Shown: piece after piece, positions 16,643 to 25,672 of the stretch
How positions within the stretch are numbered: the first letter of the stretch is position 1
How the letters are laid out: each line of letters opens with the position of its first letter
NCBI GenBank assembly: GCA_964507645.1
Contig: CAZDPU010000001.1
Coordinates: forward strand, 1 to 64,000
DNA from: UBA6624 sp964507645
Lineage (GTDB): Bacteria > UBP7 > UBA6624
Direction of reading: 5' to 3'
Length of the DNA stretch: 64,000 nt
Notes under the pieces: generated by a model
What the model was told of the DNA's origin: nothing
What the model saw: the letters and a program-made list of their open reading frames with translations, nothing else
The model's database searches: none
Position numbers and translations under genes: made by a program

Positions 16643-18079
16643 CTAATCCCCTCTCCAGAGAACTGCAAGTAATGCAAGGCACATTTCATCTAGAGAGGTA
16701 TTTCCCAACCTTACGTCAATGGGTTCATTGATATCGTCATATTCACTCAGGGCATAGGCAAGAAAAGGGTTGTTCATGGTGTTGTCAAAAGTGCATTTGA
16801 ATTCAAGGGTGTCTCCTCCCTTTATCCTTGGGACAATCCACCTTCCTCCTGGGAATTTTGCATTGTAGTAGTACATTCTTTGATAATAGAAGTTGTAGTT
16901 TGGTGTTGCAATCAGGCATTCCTTTTTACTTTGCCCCTCTTCAGGATTTTTTCGATGGAGGATAACTTCCATGTTGGTTCCTGTATAGTGCATATGTGTT
17001 CCTATCCCAAAGATTGCTGTTTCTGGAAAGTTTTCTGGAAGTGTGAAAAGAATTGTTTCCTCATGATCTTTTACGTTTGCGGGAATTACAAAATCTGGAT
17101 ATCCTTTTTCATCATATGAGCCCGGAACAAGGCCATTTGGAATTTGATTTCCATCCTCATCAAATCTACTATCGTGGACAGAGCCCCATTGCCAAACAAG
17201 AGTTTTAAATATAGGTTCATTTTTTATTATCTCGAGGTCTAGCATTGTTGAGTCTTTTGGAGGTTCGTTGTACTCTTCATGAATGTGGTAATGTATTTGC
17301 ATGATAATCCTAGATCCCTCAGGGATATGTATTCCGGATTCCTTTGGGGGTTCGTAAGGTGGGTATCCAGGATTCCATCCCCCTATCAAACTTACTTCAA
17401 AACCTACATCGCCAAAGCAGTTGTAGTAACCTTTCTCACCAGCTGTTTCTGCAGATGCTCCTTTCTCGTCAAGCCATAATCCGACATGATGGACAACCTC
17501 TCTGTTTCCGGGAGTTATCCTGAAGTTTGTCATCCATGTGTCTCCCTCAATTTTTGGGTCAAGGACAAAGCATCTCAGCATGTCGTCTGTTCCTCCCCAC
17601 TTCTCCCCAACAATCGTGTATTCGGGAATCGTCATCTTTATGTCTGACCTGAAAGGAACCTCTTTTTTCTTCTCTTCGTTTTTTTCAATCTTTTCACCCA
17701 TGGGAAAATCAGAATCTATCCATTTTTCCAGAAGGAGTATTTCTTTTTGGGTTAGGCTGGGGTCATCTTTCCATCCGAGTTGGTTTGGTTCACATGTTTC
17801 CGTTTCTCCGGGACCCCACGGAGGCATCCTTTTTGCCTTGATTGCCCTCAAGGCACTTTTCGCCTTTTCTTTGACCTGGTCGTATGTTTCCAGAGAGAAT
17901 TCAGCAACATTCCCATCTGAATGGCATGAGATGCAGTGATCTGAGAATATTTCTGAGATATGTCCCTCCCATGTGACTTCTGATTCAACAAGAGTAAACT
18001 CTTCTTGATTTGATGTGTTCTTTTCTTGACATGAGGTGAAAATAAGTAAAAAAGCAAAAAGGAAGATTCTTTTCATCAT
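16643..18079 (-). CDS. Lipoprotein: cytochrome c domain fused to copper type II ascorbate-dependent monooxygenase domains (copy A)
   Basis: 478 residues from the ATG at 18079. Lipobox IFTSC with Cys17. A cytochrome c domain has CISCH at 49-53 and the probable heme ligand Met85 in KRMPPWG. It is followed by a peptidylglycine/dopamine monooxygenase-like pair of domains with all usual copper ligands visible: H197-H198 (VVHHVGLW), H263/H265/H267 (QIHYHIH), H362-x-H364 (GTHMHYTG) and Met466 in TSLDEMC. This predicts an envelope-anchored copper hydroxylase that receives electrons from its own heme domain; the substrate is unknown. It starts one base after the stop of copy B; the two are nearly identical apart from their ends. 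Confidence 0.88.
   Translation of the reverse strand: MMKRIFLFAFLLIFTSCQEKNTSNQEEFTLVESEVTWEGHISEIFSDHCISCHSDGNVAEFSLETYDQVKEKAKSALRAIKAKRMPPWGPGETETCEPNQLGWKDDPSLTQKEILLLEKWIDSDFPMGEKIEKNEEKKKEVPFRSDIKMTIPEYTIVGEKWGGTDDMLRCFVLDPKIEGDTWMTNFRITPGNREVVHHVGLWLDEKGASAETAGEKGYYNCFGDVGFEVSLIGGWNPGYPPYEPPKESGIHIPEGSRIIMQIHYHIHEEYNEPPKDSTMLDLEIIKNEPIFKTLVWQWGSVHDSRFDEDGNQIPNGLVPGSYDEKGYPDFVIPANVKDHEETILFTLPENFPETAIFGIGTHMHYTGTNMEVILHRKNPEEGQSKKECLIATPNYNFYYQRMYYYNAKFPGGRWIVPRIKGGDTLEFKCTFDNTMNNPFLAYALSEYDDINEPIDVRLGNTSLDEMCLALLAVLWRGD
16767..18046. repeat. Direct repeat, unit A (about 1280 bp)
   Basis: This stretch matches 18202-19481 with a constant offset of 1435 bp. I found no difference when comparing the lines, and translations of the two copies agree in every frame that can be compared. 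Outside it the two genes differ sharply at both ends. It is a coding tandem duplication, not an insertion sequence. Confidence 0.9.
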
Positions 18080-18080
18080 T

Positions 18081-19517
18081 TTAACTTTTATTGAGAACAG
18101 CAATCAATGCTAGGCACATTTCATCTAAAGAACTTGGTCCCAACCTTACGTCAATGGGCTCATTGATATCGTCATATTCACTCAGGGCATAGGCAACGAA
18201 TGGGTTGTTCATGGTGTTGTCAAAAGTGCATTTGAATTCAAGGGTGTCTCCTCCCTTTATCCTTGGGACAATCCACCTTCCTCCTGGGAATTTTGCATTG
18301 TAGTAGTACATTCTTTGATAATAGAAGTTGTAGTTTGGTGTTGCAATCAGGCATTCCTTTTTACTTTGCCCCTCTTCAGGATTTTTTCGATGGAGGATAA
18401 CTTCCATGTTGGTTCCTGTATAGTGCATATGTGTTCCTATCCCAAAGATTGCTGTTTCTGGAAAGTTTTCTGGAAGTGTGAAAAGAATTGTTTCCTCATG
18501 ATCTTTTACGTTTGCGGGAATTACAAAATCTGGATATCCTTTTTCATCATATGAGCCCGGAACAAGGCCATTTGGAATTTGATTTCCATCCTCATCAAAT
18601 CTACTATCGTGGACAGAGCCCCATTGCCAAACAAGAGTTTTAAATATAGGTTCATTTTTTATTATCTCGAGGTCTAGCATTGTTGAGTCTTTTGGAGGTT
18701 CGTTGTACTCTTCATGAATGTGGTAATGTATTTGCATGATAATCCTAGATCCCTCAGGGATATGTATTCCGGATTCCTTTGGGGGTTCGTAAGGTGGGTA
18801 TCCAGGATTCCATCCCCCTATCAAACTTACTTCAAAACCTACATCGCCAAAGCAGTTGTAGTAACCTTTCTCACCAGCTGTTTCTGCAGATGCTCCTTTC
18901 TCGTCAAGCCATAATCCGACATGATGGACAACCTCTCTGTTTCCGGGAGTTATCCTGAAGTTTGTCATCCATGTGTCTCCCTCAATTTTTGGGTCAAGGA
19001 CAAAGCATCTCAGCATGTCGTCTGTTCCTCCCCACTTCTCCCCAACAATCGTGTATTCGGGAATCGTCATCTTTATGTCTGACCTGAAAGGAACCTCTTT
19101 TTTCTTCTCTTCGTTTTTTTCAATCTTTTCACCCATGGGAAAATCAGAATCTATCCATTTTTCCAGAAGGAGTATTTCTTTTTGGGTTAGGCTGGGGTCA
19201 TCTTTCCATCCGAGTTGGTTTGGTTCACATGTTTCCGTTTCTCCGGGACCCCACGGAGGCATCCTTTTTGCCTTGATTGCCCTCAAGGCACTTTTCGCCT
19301 TTTCTTTGACCTGGTCGTATGTTTCCAGAGAGAATTCAGCAACATTCCCATCTGAATGGCATGAGATGCAGTGATCTGAGAATATTTCTGAGATATGTCC
19401 CTCCCATGTGACTTCTGATTCAACAAGAGTAAACTCTTCTTGATTTGATGTGTTCTTTTCTTGACATGAGGTGAAAATAAGAAATAGGAAAATCAGAGTT
19501 GTTTTTTTTACTTCCAT
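18081..19517 (-). CDS. Lipoprotein: cytochrome c domain fused to copper type II ascorbate-dependent monooxygenase domains (copy B)
   Basis: 478 residues, the upstream gene of the pair. Its signal peptide (MEVKKTTLIFLFLIFTSC) differs from copy A, whereas from the lipobox to about 40 residues before the C-terminus the two proteins are the same. The C-terminal ends differ again: PSSLDEMCLALIAVLNKS here against NTSLDEMCLALLAVLWRGD in copy A, both keeping the copper-ligand Met. The ATG overlaps the uvrB stop by 10 bp, so both lipoprotein genes are attached to the polA-S1-coaE-uvrB transcript. Any link to DNA repair is unlikely; this looks like passive operon membership. Confidence 0.88.
   Translation of the reverse strand: MEVKKTTLIFLFLIFTSCQEKNTSNQEEFTLVESEVTWEGHISEIFSDHCISCHSDGNVAEFSLETYDQVKEKAKSALRAIKAKRMPPWGPGETETCEPNQLGWKDDPSLTQKEILLLEKWIDSDFPMGEKIEKNEEKKKEVPFRSDIKMTIPEYTIVGEKWGGTDDMLRCFVLDPKIEGDTWMTNFRITPGNREVVHHVGLWLDEKGASAETAGEKGYYNCFGDVGFEVSLIGGWNPGYPPYEPPKESGIHIPEGSRIIMQIHYHIHEEYNEPPKDSTMLDLEIIKNEPIFKTLVWQWGSVHDSRFDEDGNQIPNGLVPGSYDEKGYPDFVIPANVKDHEETILFTLPENFPETAIFGIGTHMHYTGTNMEVILHRKNPEEGQSKKECLIATPNYNFYYQRMYYYNAKFPGGRWIVPRIKGGDTLEFKCTFDNTMNNPFVAYALSEYDDINEPIDVRLGPSSLDEMCLALIAVLNKS
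18202..19481. repeat. Direct repeat, unit B (about 1280 bp)
   Basis: Second copy of the identical tract (offset 1435 bp from 16767-18046). Its edges fall inside the two reading frames: on one side in the last 42 codons, on the other just after the lipobox region. Flanking coding sequence has drifted while the core has not. Confidence 0.9.
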
Positions 19518-21466
19518 GTTTCTATTTCCTCTGCCACAGCTTCAATCCTGTCTCTTAATGCTGCAGCTAACTCGAATTCAAGATTATCTGCGTGTAAAAG
19601 CATTTCTTTTTCCAATTTTTGAATAAGTTTCATACCTTTGTTGTAATCTTTTGAACCTATTGATTCTTCTTCTCCGATCAAAAACAATTTACTCATTTTT
19701 ATAGATTTTTTTATACTCTTAGGCTTCTTGTTATTCTTTTTATTATATTCTTTCTGAATTTCTCTTCTTCTTGAGGTTTCTCCTATGGCTTCATTCATTG
19801 AAGGGCTTATTGAATCAGCATAAAGAACAACTTTTCCATTTAAATGTCTCGATGCTCTTCCGATAATCTGTATTAGAGATTTTGTACTTCTTAAAAAACC
19901 TTGCTTATCTGCATCTAATATTGCAATAGTTGAAACTTCTGGCAGGTCTAAGCCTTCTCTTAAGAGATTAACTCCAACCAGGCAATCAATTTTTCCAGAT
20001 CTCAGTTGGTGTATTATTTTTATTCTTTCAAGTGTTTTTACTTTTGCATGAAGCCATCCGGAATTTATATTTTTTTCTTGTAGAAATTCTGAAATTTCTT
20101 CTGACATTTTTTGAGTAAGGGCTATTATCAAGACCCTATCTCCCTTTGATTTTGCTTTTTTTATTTCTTTTAAGATGTGGTTGATTTGATTGCTTCTTGA
20201 GTGAATTTCTATTTTTGGATCAATTAAGTATGTAGGTCGAATGATTTGTTCAGTTATTTTTTCTGAATTTTCAATTTCCCAAGATCCTGGTGTTGCAGAG
20301 ACAAAAAGAGTTTTATTTGTTTTTTCCATCAATTCATCGAAATTTAATGGTCTATTGTCATAAGCAGAAGGCAATCTAAAGCCATGCTCTATAAGGGATT
20401 TTTTTCTAGACCTGTCTCCTTTTGGCATTCCTTTAAATTGAGGTATTGACACATGGCTTTCATCGATTATTGTGAGAAAGTTTTTTGGAAAGAAATCTAT
20501 TAAACACGTAGGAGGTTCACCTTTTTTCCTTTGTTGAAAATGTTTTGAGTAATTTTCAATACCTTTAACGGTTCCAAAAGTTTGTATTTGTTCAAGGTCA
20601 TAAAGGGTTTTTTCTCTAATCCTTTCTGCCTCTATGATTTTTTCTTCTTTTTTGAAAAAGTTCTCATGGGTCTTCATTTCTTCTTTTATTTCACAAAATA
20701 TTTTTTCTCTATTTTTGTCATTTACTACATGCAATGTTGACGGAAATATGGTTATCTTCTCTTCAGAAGATAACTTTTCTCTTGAAACTGTATGAATTTT
20801 TTTTATCGATTCGATTTCATTCCCGAACCATTCAATGAGTATTGAATTCTCTTCTTCAGGGGTTTGTATTTTCATTGTGTCATTCTGTCTTTCAAATGTG
20901 CCATTGCTGATTGAACCTGTTTCATAAACATAACCCATTGAAACCAATCTTTTTCCAATGTCTTTTGGCTCTATTAGGTCACCCTTTTTTATTGGGAGGA
21001 TTTTATTTAAGTAATCTTTAGGTGCACCTATTCCGTAAACACTTGAAACTGTTCCTATTATTACTGAATGTTTTGATGTAATTAAGCTTTTTACTGCTTG
21101 ATGTCTCAATCTTTCAATTTCTGTATTTATTTTTGCATCTTTTTCAATATATTTATTTTCATGGACTATATAAGCTTCGGGTTGGTAGTAGTCATAATAG
21201 GAAACAAAATACCCAACAGAATTATTTGGAAAAAAAGTTTTAAATTCTTCATAAAGTTGTGCGGCGAGTGTTTTGTTGTGTGTTAAGACCAATGTAGGTA
21301 AACCCAGTGACTGAATAACATTTGAAACCGTATAGGTTTTTCCACTTCCAGTAACACCTAGTAGTGTTTGTTTTTTTGAGCCTTCTTCAAAGCCTTTCAA
21401 TATGCTTTTGATTGCCTTAGGTTGATCTCCAGCTGGAGAAAATTGAGTTTTTAGATTAAAGTTCAC
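19508..21466 (-). CDS. uvrB: UvrABC system protein B
   Basis: About 652 residues when started at the GTG at 21466, which gives VNFNLKTQFSPAGDQPKAI, the normal UvrB N-terminus. The in-frame TTG at 21523 would add 19 atypical residues and overlap coaE by 68 bp. Helicase motifs: GVTGSGKTYTVSNV (Walker A), IDESHVS (motif II), and LREGLDLPEVS and QIIGRASRH (motifs V and VI). The C-terminal UVR motif that binds UvrC is present (LEKEMLLHADNLEFELAAALRD). Damage verification in nucleotide excision repair; uvrA and uvrC are not in the window. Confidence 0.96.
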   Translation of the reverse strand: MNFNLKTQFSPAGDQPKAIKSILKGFEEGSKKQTLLGVTGSGKTYTVSNVIQSLGLPTLVLTHNKTLAAQLYEEFKTFFPNNSVGYFVSYYDYYQPEAYIVHENKYIEKDAKINTEIERLRHQAVKSLITSKHSVIIGTVSSVYGIGAPKDYLNKILPIKKGDLIEPKDIGKRLVSMGYVYETGSISNGTFERQNDTMKIQTPEEENSILIEWFGNEIESIKKIHTVSREKLSSEEKITIFPSTLHVVNDKNREKIFCEIKEEMKTHENFFKKEEKIIEAERIREKTLYDLEQIQTFGTVKGIENYSKHFQQRKKGEPPTCLIDFFPKNFLTIIDESHVSIPQFKGMPKGDRSRKKSLIEHGFRLPSAYDNRPLNFDELMEKTNKTLFVSATPGSWEIENSEKITEQIIRPTYLIDPKIEIHSRSNQINHILKEIKKAKSKGDRVLIIALTQKMSEEISEFLQEKNINSGWLHAKVKTLERIKIIHQLRSGKIDCLVGVNLLREGLDLPEVSTIAILDADKQGFLRSTKSLIQIIGRASRHLNGKVVLYADSISPSMNEAIGETSRRREIQKEYNKKNNKKPKSIKKSIKMSKLFLIGEEESIGSKDYNKGMKLIQKLEKEMLLHADNLEFELAAALRDRIEAVAEEIETWK

Positions 21467-22097
21467 CTTTTGTGCCAGGTTGGAAGTTGTTTTCTTTTGA
21501 ACAAAAAACAGATATAACTTCAAGGATTTTTTTCTCTAAGTCTTCCAAGCTGCCATTATTTTCTATTACAGCATCAGACATTAAGCTTCTTTCTTTTTCA
21601 GTTGATTGAGATTTTTCTATTGCAAAGAATTCTTCTTTTGTTAGTTCATTTTTGTATCTTTTTAAGGTCCTGTGAAGTCTTTTTTCTTGTTTTGCTTCAA
21701 CAGTAATAATTTTTTTGAAATGTTTTTCAAGCCCTGATTTGACCAAGATTGGTATTTCGCAAATCAAGTTTTTTTCACTTGAGTTGATTAAAGATACACA
21801 TTGCTTTTTTATTACTGGATGAATGATGCTTTCTAAAAAAGACAATTTCTTTTTGTTGGAAAAAACTATTTTTCTTAATTTTTGTTTGTCAAGATTTTTT
21901 TTATTTTTTGTTTTTGCTACAAATGCTTCAGGGATTTTCGTTTTTAGCTTTTCTTGAATTTCTTTTCTTGAGTAAAGGTTGTGAACTTCTTTATCGGCAC
22001 TATAGGTATCAAATCCAATTCTTTCAAAAATGTCTAAAACGGTTGATTTTCCGGATCCAAATGAGCCCGTTAGGCCAATTGTTAAATTTTTACTCAA
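21456..22097 (-). CDS. coaE: Dephospho-CoA kinase
   Basis: P-loop kinase of the last CoA step. Walker A GLTGSFGSGKST, then the YSADKEVH motif (D-A/K-x-V-H type) and LSFLESIIHP. I choose the TTG at 22097 (protein about 213 residues, starting just before the P-loop strand); its TTGAGTAA overlaps the stop of the S1 gene. A GTG at 22157 is also in frame but adds 20 residues not expected in the family. Confidence 0.92.
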   Translation of the reverse strand: MSKNLTIGLTGSFGSGKSTVLDIFERIGFDTYSADKEVHNLYSRKEIQEKLKTKIPEAFVAKTKNKKNLDKQKLRKIVFSNKKKLSFLESIIHPVIKKQCVSLINSSEKNLICEIPILVKSGLEKHFKKIITVEAKQEKRLHRTLKRYKNELTKEEFFAIEKSQSTEKERSLMSDAVIENNGSLEDLEKKILEVISVFCSKENNFQPGTKGEL

Positions 22098-23217
22098 AAT
22101 CTTTGAGAAGTTCTGATAATGTTTGTCCACCCTCAGCTTTATCTCCAAACGTTTCACCTCTAGGTTTTTTTGATTCTTCTTTCGAAATCAAAGATAAAGA
22201 AAGTTTTTTATTTTCTTTGTCTACATTTTTGATTCTCGCTTTAACATTTTCTCCAGATTTTTCTTTAAAGTTTTCTGGGATTTCTGACTCATGAACAAAT
22301 CCCTCTATCCCATTTTCTAAAGATACAAATAGACCAAATTTTGTTTTATTTGAAATTGTCCCATTTACCCAGGTTTCTTTTTCTAAGATTTCATTATTCC
22401 AAGGGTTTTCCCTTGTCATGTTGTAACTGGTGTCTATTTGCATTTTTTCTTTATTTATTTTTGTTATTTTGACTTCAATTTCCTGACCTTCTTTGAAAAT
22501 ATTTTTAAGATCTCCACCTCCCCATGTAGCTTCATTTCTATGAAGAAATAAATTTGCTCCATTTGAATTAAGGATGATTCCAAAAGTTTTGTTTTTTTGA
22601 GATAAAAATCTTTTAATTTTTGCTTTCACTATTGAATTTTCTGGATTCGACAAGATGAATTGAGAAAACTGCCTATTCTTCTTTTCTTCAAGATAGGCAA
22701 TTCTTGAAACTATTGCATCATTTTTTTTCATCTCCTTCACTAAAAACTTAACATTCCTTCCAATAAGCACTTCTAGGTTTCTGGGGGGGTTTTTTTCATA
22801 AAGAGACCGTGGCATAAATAGCAACCTTCCATTGAGGTTAACCATCATTCCTACCTGTTGTTTGTTTTTGTTTAAAACAATTTTTTCAATCTTTCCAGAA
22901 AGGGCTTCTTTGTTTTCAAAGGAGTTTTCAAGCATTTTTGCAGATTCTTTTTCTACTATTCTTTTTCTACTTACAATAATTTTTTCTCGATTTGTTCTTA
23001 TTATCTCTACTTTTAAAGATTCGCCTGTTTTGATGTTTTTTAAATCATCTCCAATTTGATCTTTGGGAAGCCAGGCATCATTTTTCAATCCGAGAGAAAG
23101 TATTATTCCATTTTCGTCTTTTTGTACAACTTTTCCACTTCTCTCGTCTCCTTTTTGGGGATTCTCAAAATCCAAAAAGTTTTCCTCTATGCTGTTTGTT
23201 TCTTTTTCAGAATTCAT
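22090..23217 (-). CDS. S1-domain RNA-binding protein, ribosomal protein S1-like
   Basis: About 375 residues. Four S1 (OB-fold) repeats can be seen: roughly 25-90 (KGDERSGKVVQKDENGIILS), 105-180, 185-270 and 280-345 (WVNGTISNKTKFGLFVSLEN, the most canonical). This is shorter than the six-repeat S1 of enterobacteria, resembling the four-repeat forms of other phyla. It probably helps mRNA binding on the 30S subunit. The start at 23217 has a GGAA sequence 8 bp upstream and overlaps the end of polA. The charged tail after residue 345 is unstructured. Confidence 0.82.
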   Translation of the reverse strand: MNSEKETNSIEENFLDFENPQKGDERSGKVVQKDENGIILSLGLKNDAWLPKDQIGDDLKNIKTGESLKVEIIRTNREKIIVSRKRIVEKESAKMLENSFENKEALSGKIEKIVLNKNKQQVGMMVNLNGRLLFMPRSLYEKNPPRNLEVLIGRNVKFLVKEMKKNDAIVSRIAYLEEKKNRQFSQFILSNPENSIVKAKIKRFLSQKNKTFGIILNSNGANLFLHRNEATWGGGDLKNIFKEGQEIEVKITKINKEKMQIDTSYNMTRENPWNNEILEKETWVNGTISNKTKFGLFVSLENGIEGFVHESEIPENFKEKSGENVKARIKNVDKENKKLSLSLISKEESKKPRGETFGDKAEGGQTLSELLKDFE

Positions 23218-25672
23218 ATTTTTTTCCAATCTTTACACCAACCCTCAAAGGGACTTTCAATTCTAAAGCTTTTTCCATTGCTTTTTTTGCTTTTTCAATA
23301 CTCTCTTCTAAAATGCTATCAGACACATGAAATACGAGTTCATCATGGACTTGCAGAATTAGTTCAAATTCTTGATTTAGATTATGAAGAATTTTAACCA
23401 TGGCTCTTTTTATAAGATCGGAACTTCCACCTTGAACACAGTTGTTGACAGCTTGTCTTTCGGCTTGTTGTCTCATAAAACTATTTGGGCTTCCTAATCC
23501 TTCTACGTATCTTCTTCTGCCGTCTAGCGTTTCTGTGTATAGGTTTTGGTTTGCGTTTTCTTTTGTTTCCTTTATCCACCTATAAACACCATTAAATTTT
23601 TCAAAATATTTTTTTATCTCATTTTTCGAGCGTTCAATAGATATTCCTAGCTGTTTTGACAATGCACTTGCACCCATGCCGTAAATAATTCCAAAATTAA
23701 TAATTTTTGCAATTCTTCTGTCATCTTGTGTTATTTCTTTCTTGTTTTTCTTAAACATTAGAGAAGCTGTTTGAGAATGAACATCTTCATCTTTATTGAA
23801 AATTTCTATTAGTTTTTTGTCTTCTGAAAGGTGTGCTAAAACCCTAAGGTCAATTTGTGAATAATCGATAGAAACTATTGAGAAATTTTCTTTTGCTTCT
23901 ACACACCTGCGAATCATTCTTCCTTCATCCGTCTTTATTGGAAGAACCTGGAAATTAGGATTTTTTGATGCAAGCCTACCGCTTCTTGTTCCATATGGGT
24001 CAAAGCTTGGGTGTATTCTTCCATTATCTTTTCGGTGCTGCATAAAAGGTTTTATGTAAGATGAAAGGAGTTTATGTTTCTCCCTATATTTGATAATTTC
24101 TTCTATTATTGGATGTTTTCCAAGAAGGCTATTCAATGCTTCTCTATTTGTACTTTTTCCATGTTTTGATTTGAGATTTAATTTTTCAAAAAGGATTTCC
24201 CCAACCTGCTTTGGACTTCTTGGGTTGAAGTCTGTTTCAGATATTTTTTTCATTTTCGCTTCTATGTCCAAGCACTCAAGATTGAATTTTTCCTCAAGTT
24301 TTTTTACTTCTTTTACATTAATTGGAACACCTGTGTTTTTCATTTTTTCAACTGCTAGAAGAAAAGGTTTTTCTATTTTTTCGTAGTAGTTTTTTATAGT
24401 CTTTTCTCCAATTTTTTTTTCTAAGATTTGTTTTAATTGTCTGAATTTGCTTATACACACTGAGGGATCTTCCGGGATTTGCTCATCAAAGACCTTGTTC
24501 CATGTTTTTTGAATTGAGGGATTTTCTGAGTTTAAGAAAAAAGCATATGACTTTAAATCCAATGCATTCTCAAAATCAGAATGAAATATGTTTATTTTTT
24601 TGTTGTAGAAATCAAACCCAATGATTTGATGTTTGTCGTTGAGGTAATCTTTGATGTTTGTTCTTGTTGCAAAAAGACCTTCATCTTCCTTTGGCCCAAA
24701 AGTAATATTTTCAGTCTGACATATCCATGAATCCCCATATGGCATCAAGTGTACAAAAGAAGTTTTATCTAATTCTATTTTTATGTCTTCTGGGTCAAGT
24801 TTTTTAACTTCTACCTGCTTTTCTTCTTTCAACACGAATGATGTCATGCCTAACTTTTTTAATATTTTTTGAGCAGGTTTGTTAGAGAGGTTGAAGGGTT
24901 TCAAATTCCCAATTTGAATATCTAAATCACCATCTAGGGTTGCTAATTTTTTACAAAAATAAGCTGATTCTTTGTCGTTTTCAAGTTTCTTTCTTTGTGA
25001 GTCAGGAAGGTCCTGTAGGTTCTTGTAAATGTCATCCAGGTCTTTATATTTTTTCAACAGTATTTTTGCTGTTTTCTCACCTATTCCCTTGACCCCTTTT
25101 AGATTGTCTGAAGAGTCTCCGACAAGGCCTTTGAAATCAGGTATTAAATCTGGATCAAATCCATATTCCTCAAAAAGAGTATTTTTTGTTATTAGCTTAA
25201 TTTGGGAAATAGACCTTCCAGATCTGAGGATGGAGACGCCTGGTTCCAAGGTTTGAAGTAAGTCTTTGTCGTTACTGACGATTATAGGGTTTATTTTTTC
25301 TTTGAGTAGGCTCTTTGAAACTGATGCCAATACGTCATCTGCTTCGTGTCCTGGAAATTCTATAGACTTTACATCAAGCTCTTTCAAAAAAAATTTGAAA
25401 AATTTTATTTGATTCAGAAGGTTTTCTGGAGTGTCAGGTCTCCCAGCTTTGTATTCTGGATACTCTTCTTTCCTCCACGTAGGAACAGATGAATCTAATG
25501 CAACGATTATTGTTTTTGGCTTGTATTTTTTATTGAGCGAATCTAAAGTTCTAACAAATCCAAAAAGTGCATTTGTAGGATCTCCTGCAGGAGATTGCAT
25601 GTTTGGAGGGAGACTGTAAAAAGCCCTAAAGAGAAGATTTAAACCATCTATCAGTAAGGCTTTTTCACTCAA
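23207..25672 (-). CDS. polA: DNA polymerase I
   Basis: 821 residues, started from TTG directly after the stop of the symporter gene. N-terminal 5'-3' exonuclease (residues 1-290) with DGLNLLFRAF, DSSVPTWRKEEYPEYKAGR and GLVGDSSDNLKGVKGIG. The middle region (about 300-440) lacks the DxE and DxxxD motifs needed for proofreading, as in Taq-like enzymes. The polymerase motifs are complete: A VSIDYSQIDLRVLAH, B RRIAKIINFGIIYG, C QVHDELVFHV. Likely functions in Okazaki fragment processing and repair synthesis without its own proofreading. Confidence 0.96.
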   Translation of the reverse strand: MSEKALLIDGLNLLFRAFYSLPPNMQSPAGDPTNALFGFVRTLDSLNKKYKPKTIIVALDSSVPTWRKEEYPEYKAGRPDTPENLLNQIKFFKFFLKELDVKSIEFPGHEADDVLASVSKSLLKEKINPIIVSNDKDLLQTLEPGVSILRSGRSISQIKLITKNTLFEEYGFDPDLIPDFKGLVGDSSDNLKGVKGIGEKTAKILLKKYKDLDDIYKNLQDLPDSQRKKLENDKESAYFCKKLATLDGDLDIQIGNLKPFNLSNKPAQKILKKLGMTSFVLKEEKQVEVKKLDPEDIKIELDKTSFVHLMPYGDSWICQTENITFGPKEDEGLFATRTNIKDYLNDKHQIIGFDFYNKKINIFHSDFENALDLKSYAFFLNSENPSIQKTWNKVFDEQIPEDPSVCISKFRQLKQILEKKIGEKTIKNYYEKIEKPFLLAVEKMKNTGVPINVKEVKKLEEKFNLECLDIEAKMKKISETDFNPRSPKQVGEILFEKLNLKSKHGKSTNREALNSLLGKHPIIEEIIKYREKHKLLSSYIKPFMQHRKDNGRIHPSFDPYGTRSGRLASKNPNFQVLPIKTDEGRMIRRCVEAKENFSIVSIDYSQIDLRVLAHLSEDKKLIEIFNKDEDVHSQTASLMFKKNKKEITQDDRRIAKIINFGIIYGMGASALSKQLGISIERSKNEIKKYFEKFNGVYRWIKETKENANQNLYTETLDGRRRYVEGLGSPNSFMRQQAERQAVNNCVQGGSSDLIKRAMVKILHNLNQEFELILQVHDELVFHVSDSILEESIEKAKKAMEKALELKVPLRVGVKIGKKYEF

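Noticed and set aside
17538..19374. Plus-strand open frames of 133, 66 and 79 residues repeated in both monooxygenase copies
   Set aside because: They are antisense shadows of the duplicated minus-strand genes; their repetition simply reflects the 1435-bp offset duplication.
16767..19481. Insertion sequence or other mobile element as the source of the long direct repeat
   Set aside because: The repeat is entirely coding for the two lipoproteins, with no transposase, terminal inverted repeats or target-site duplication.
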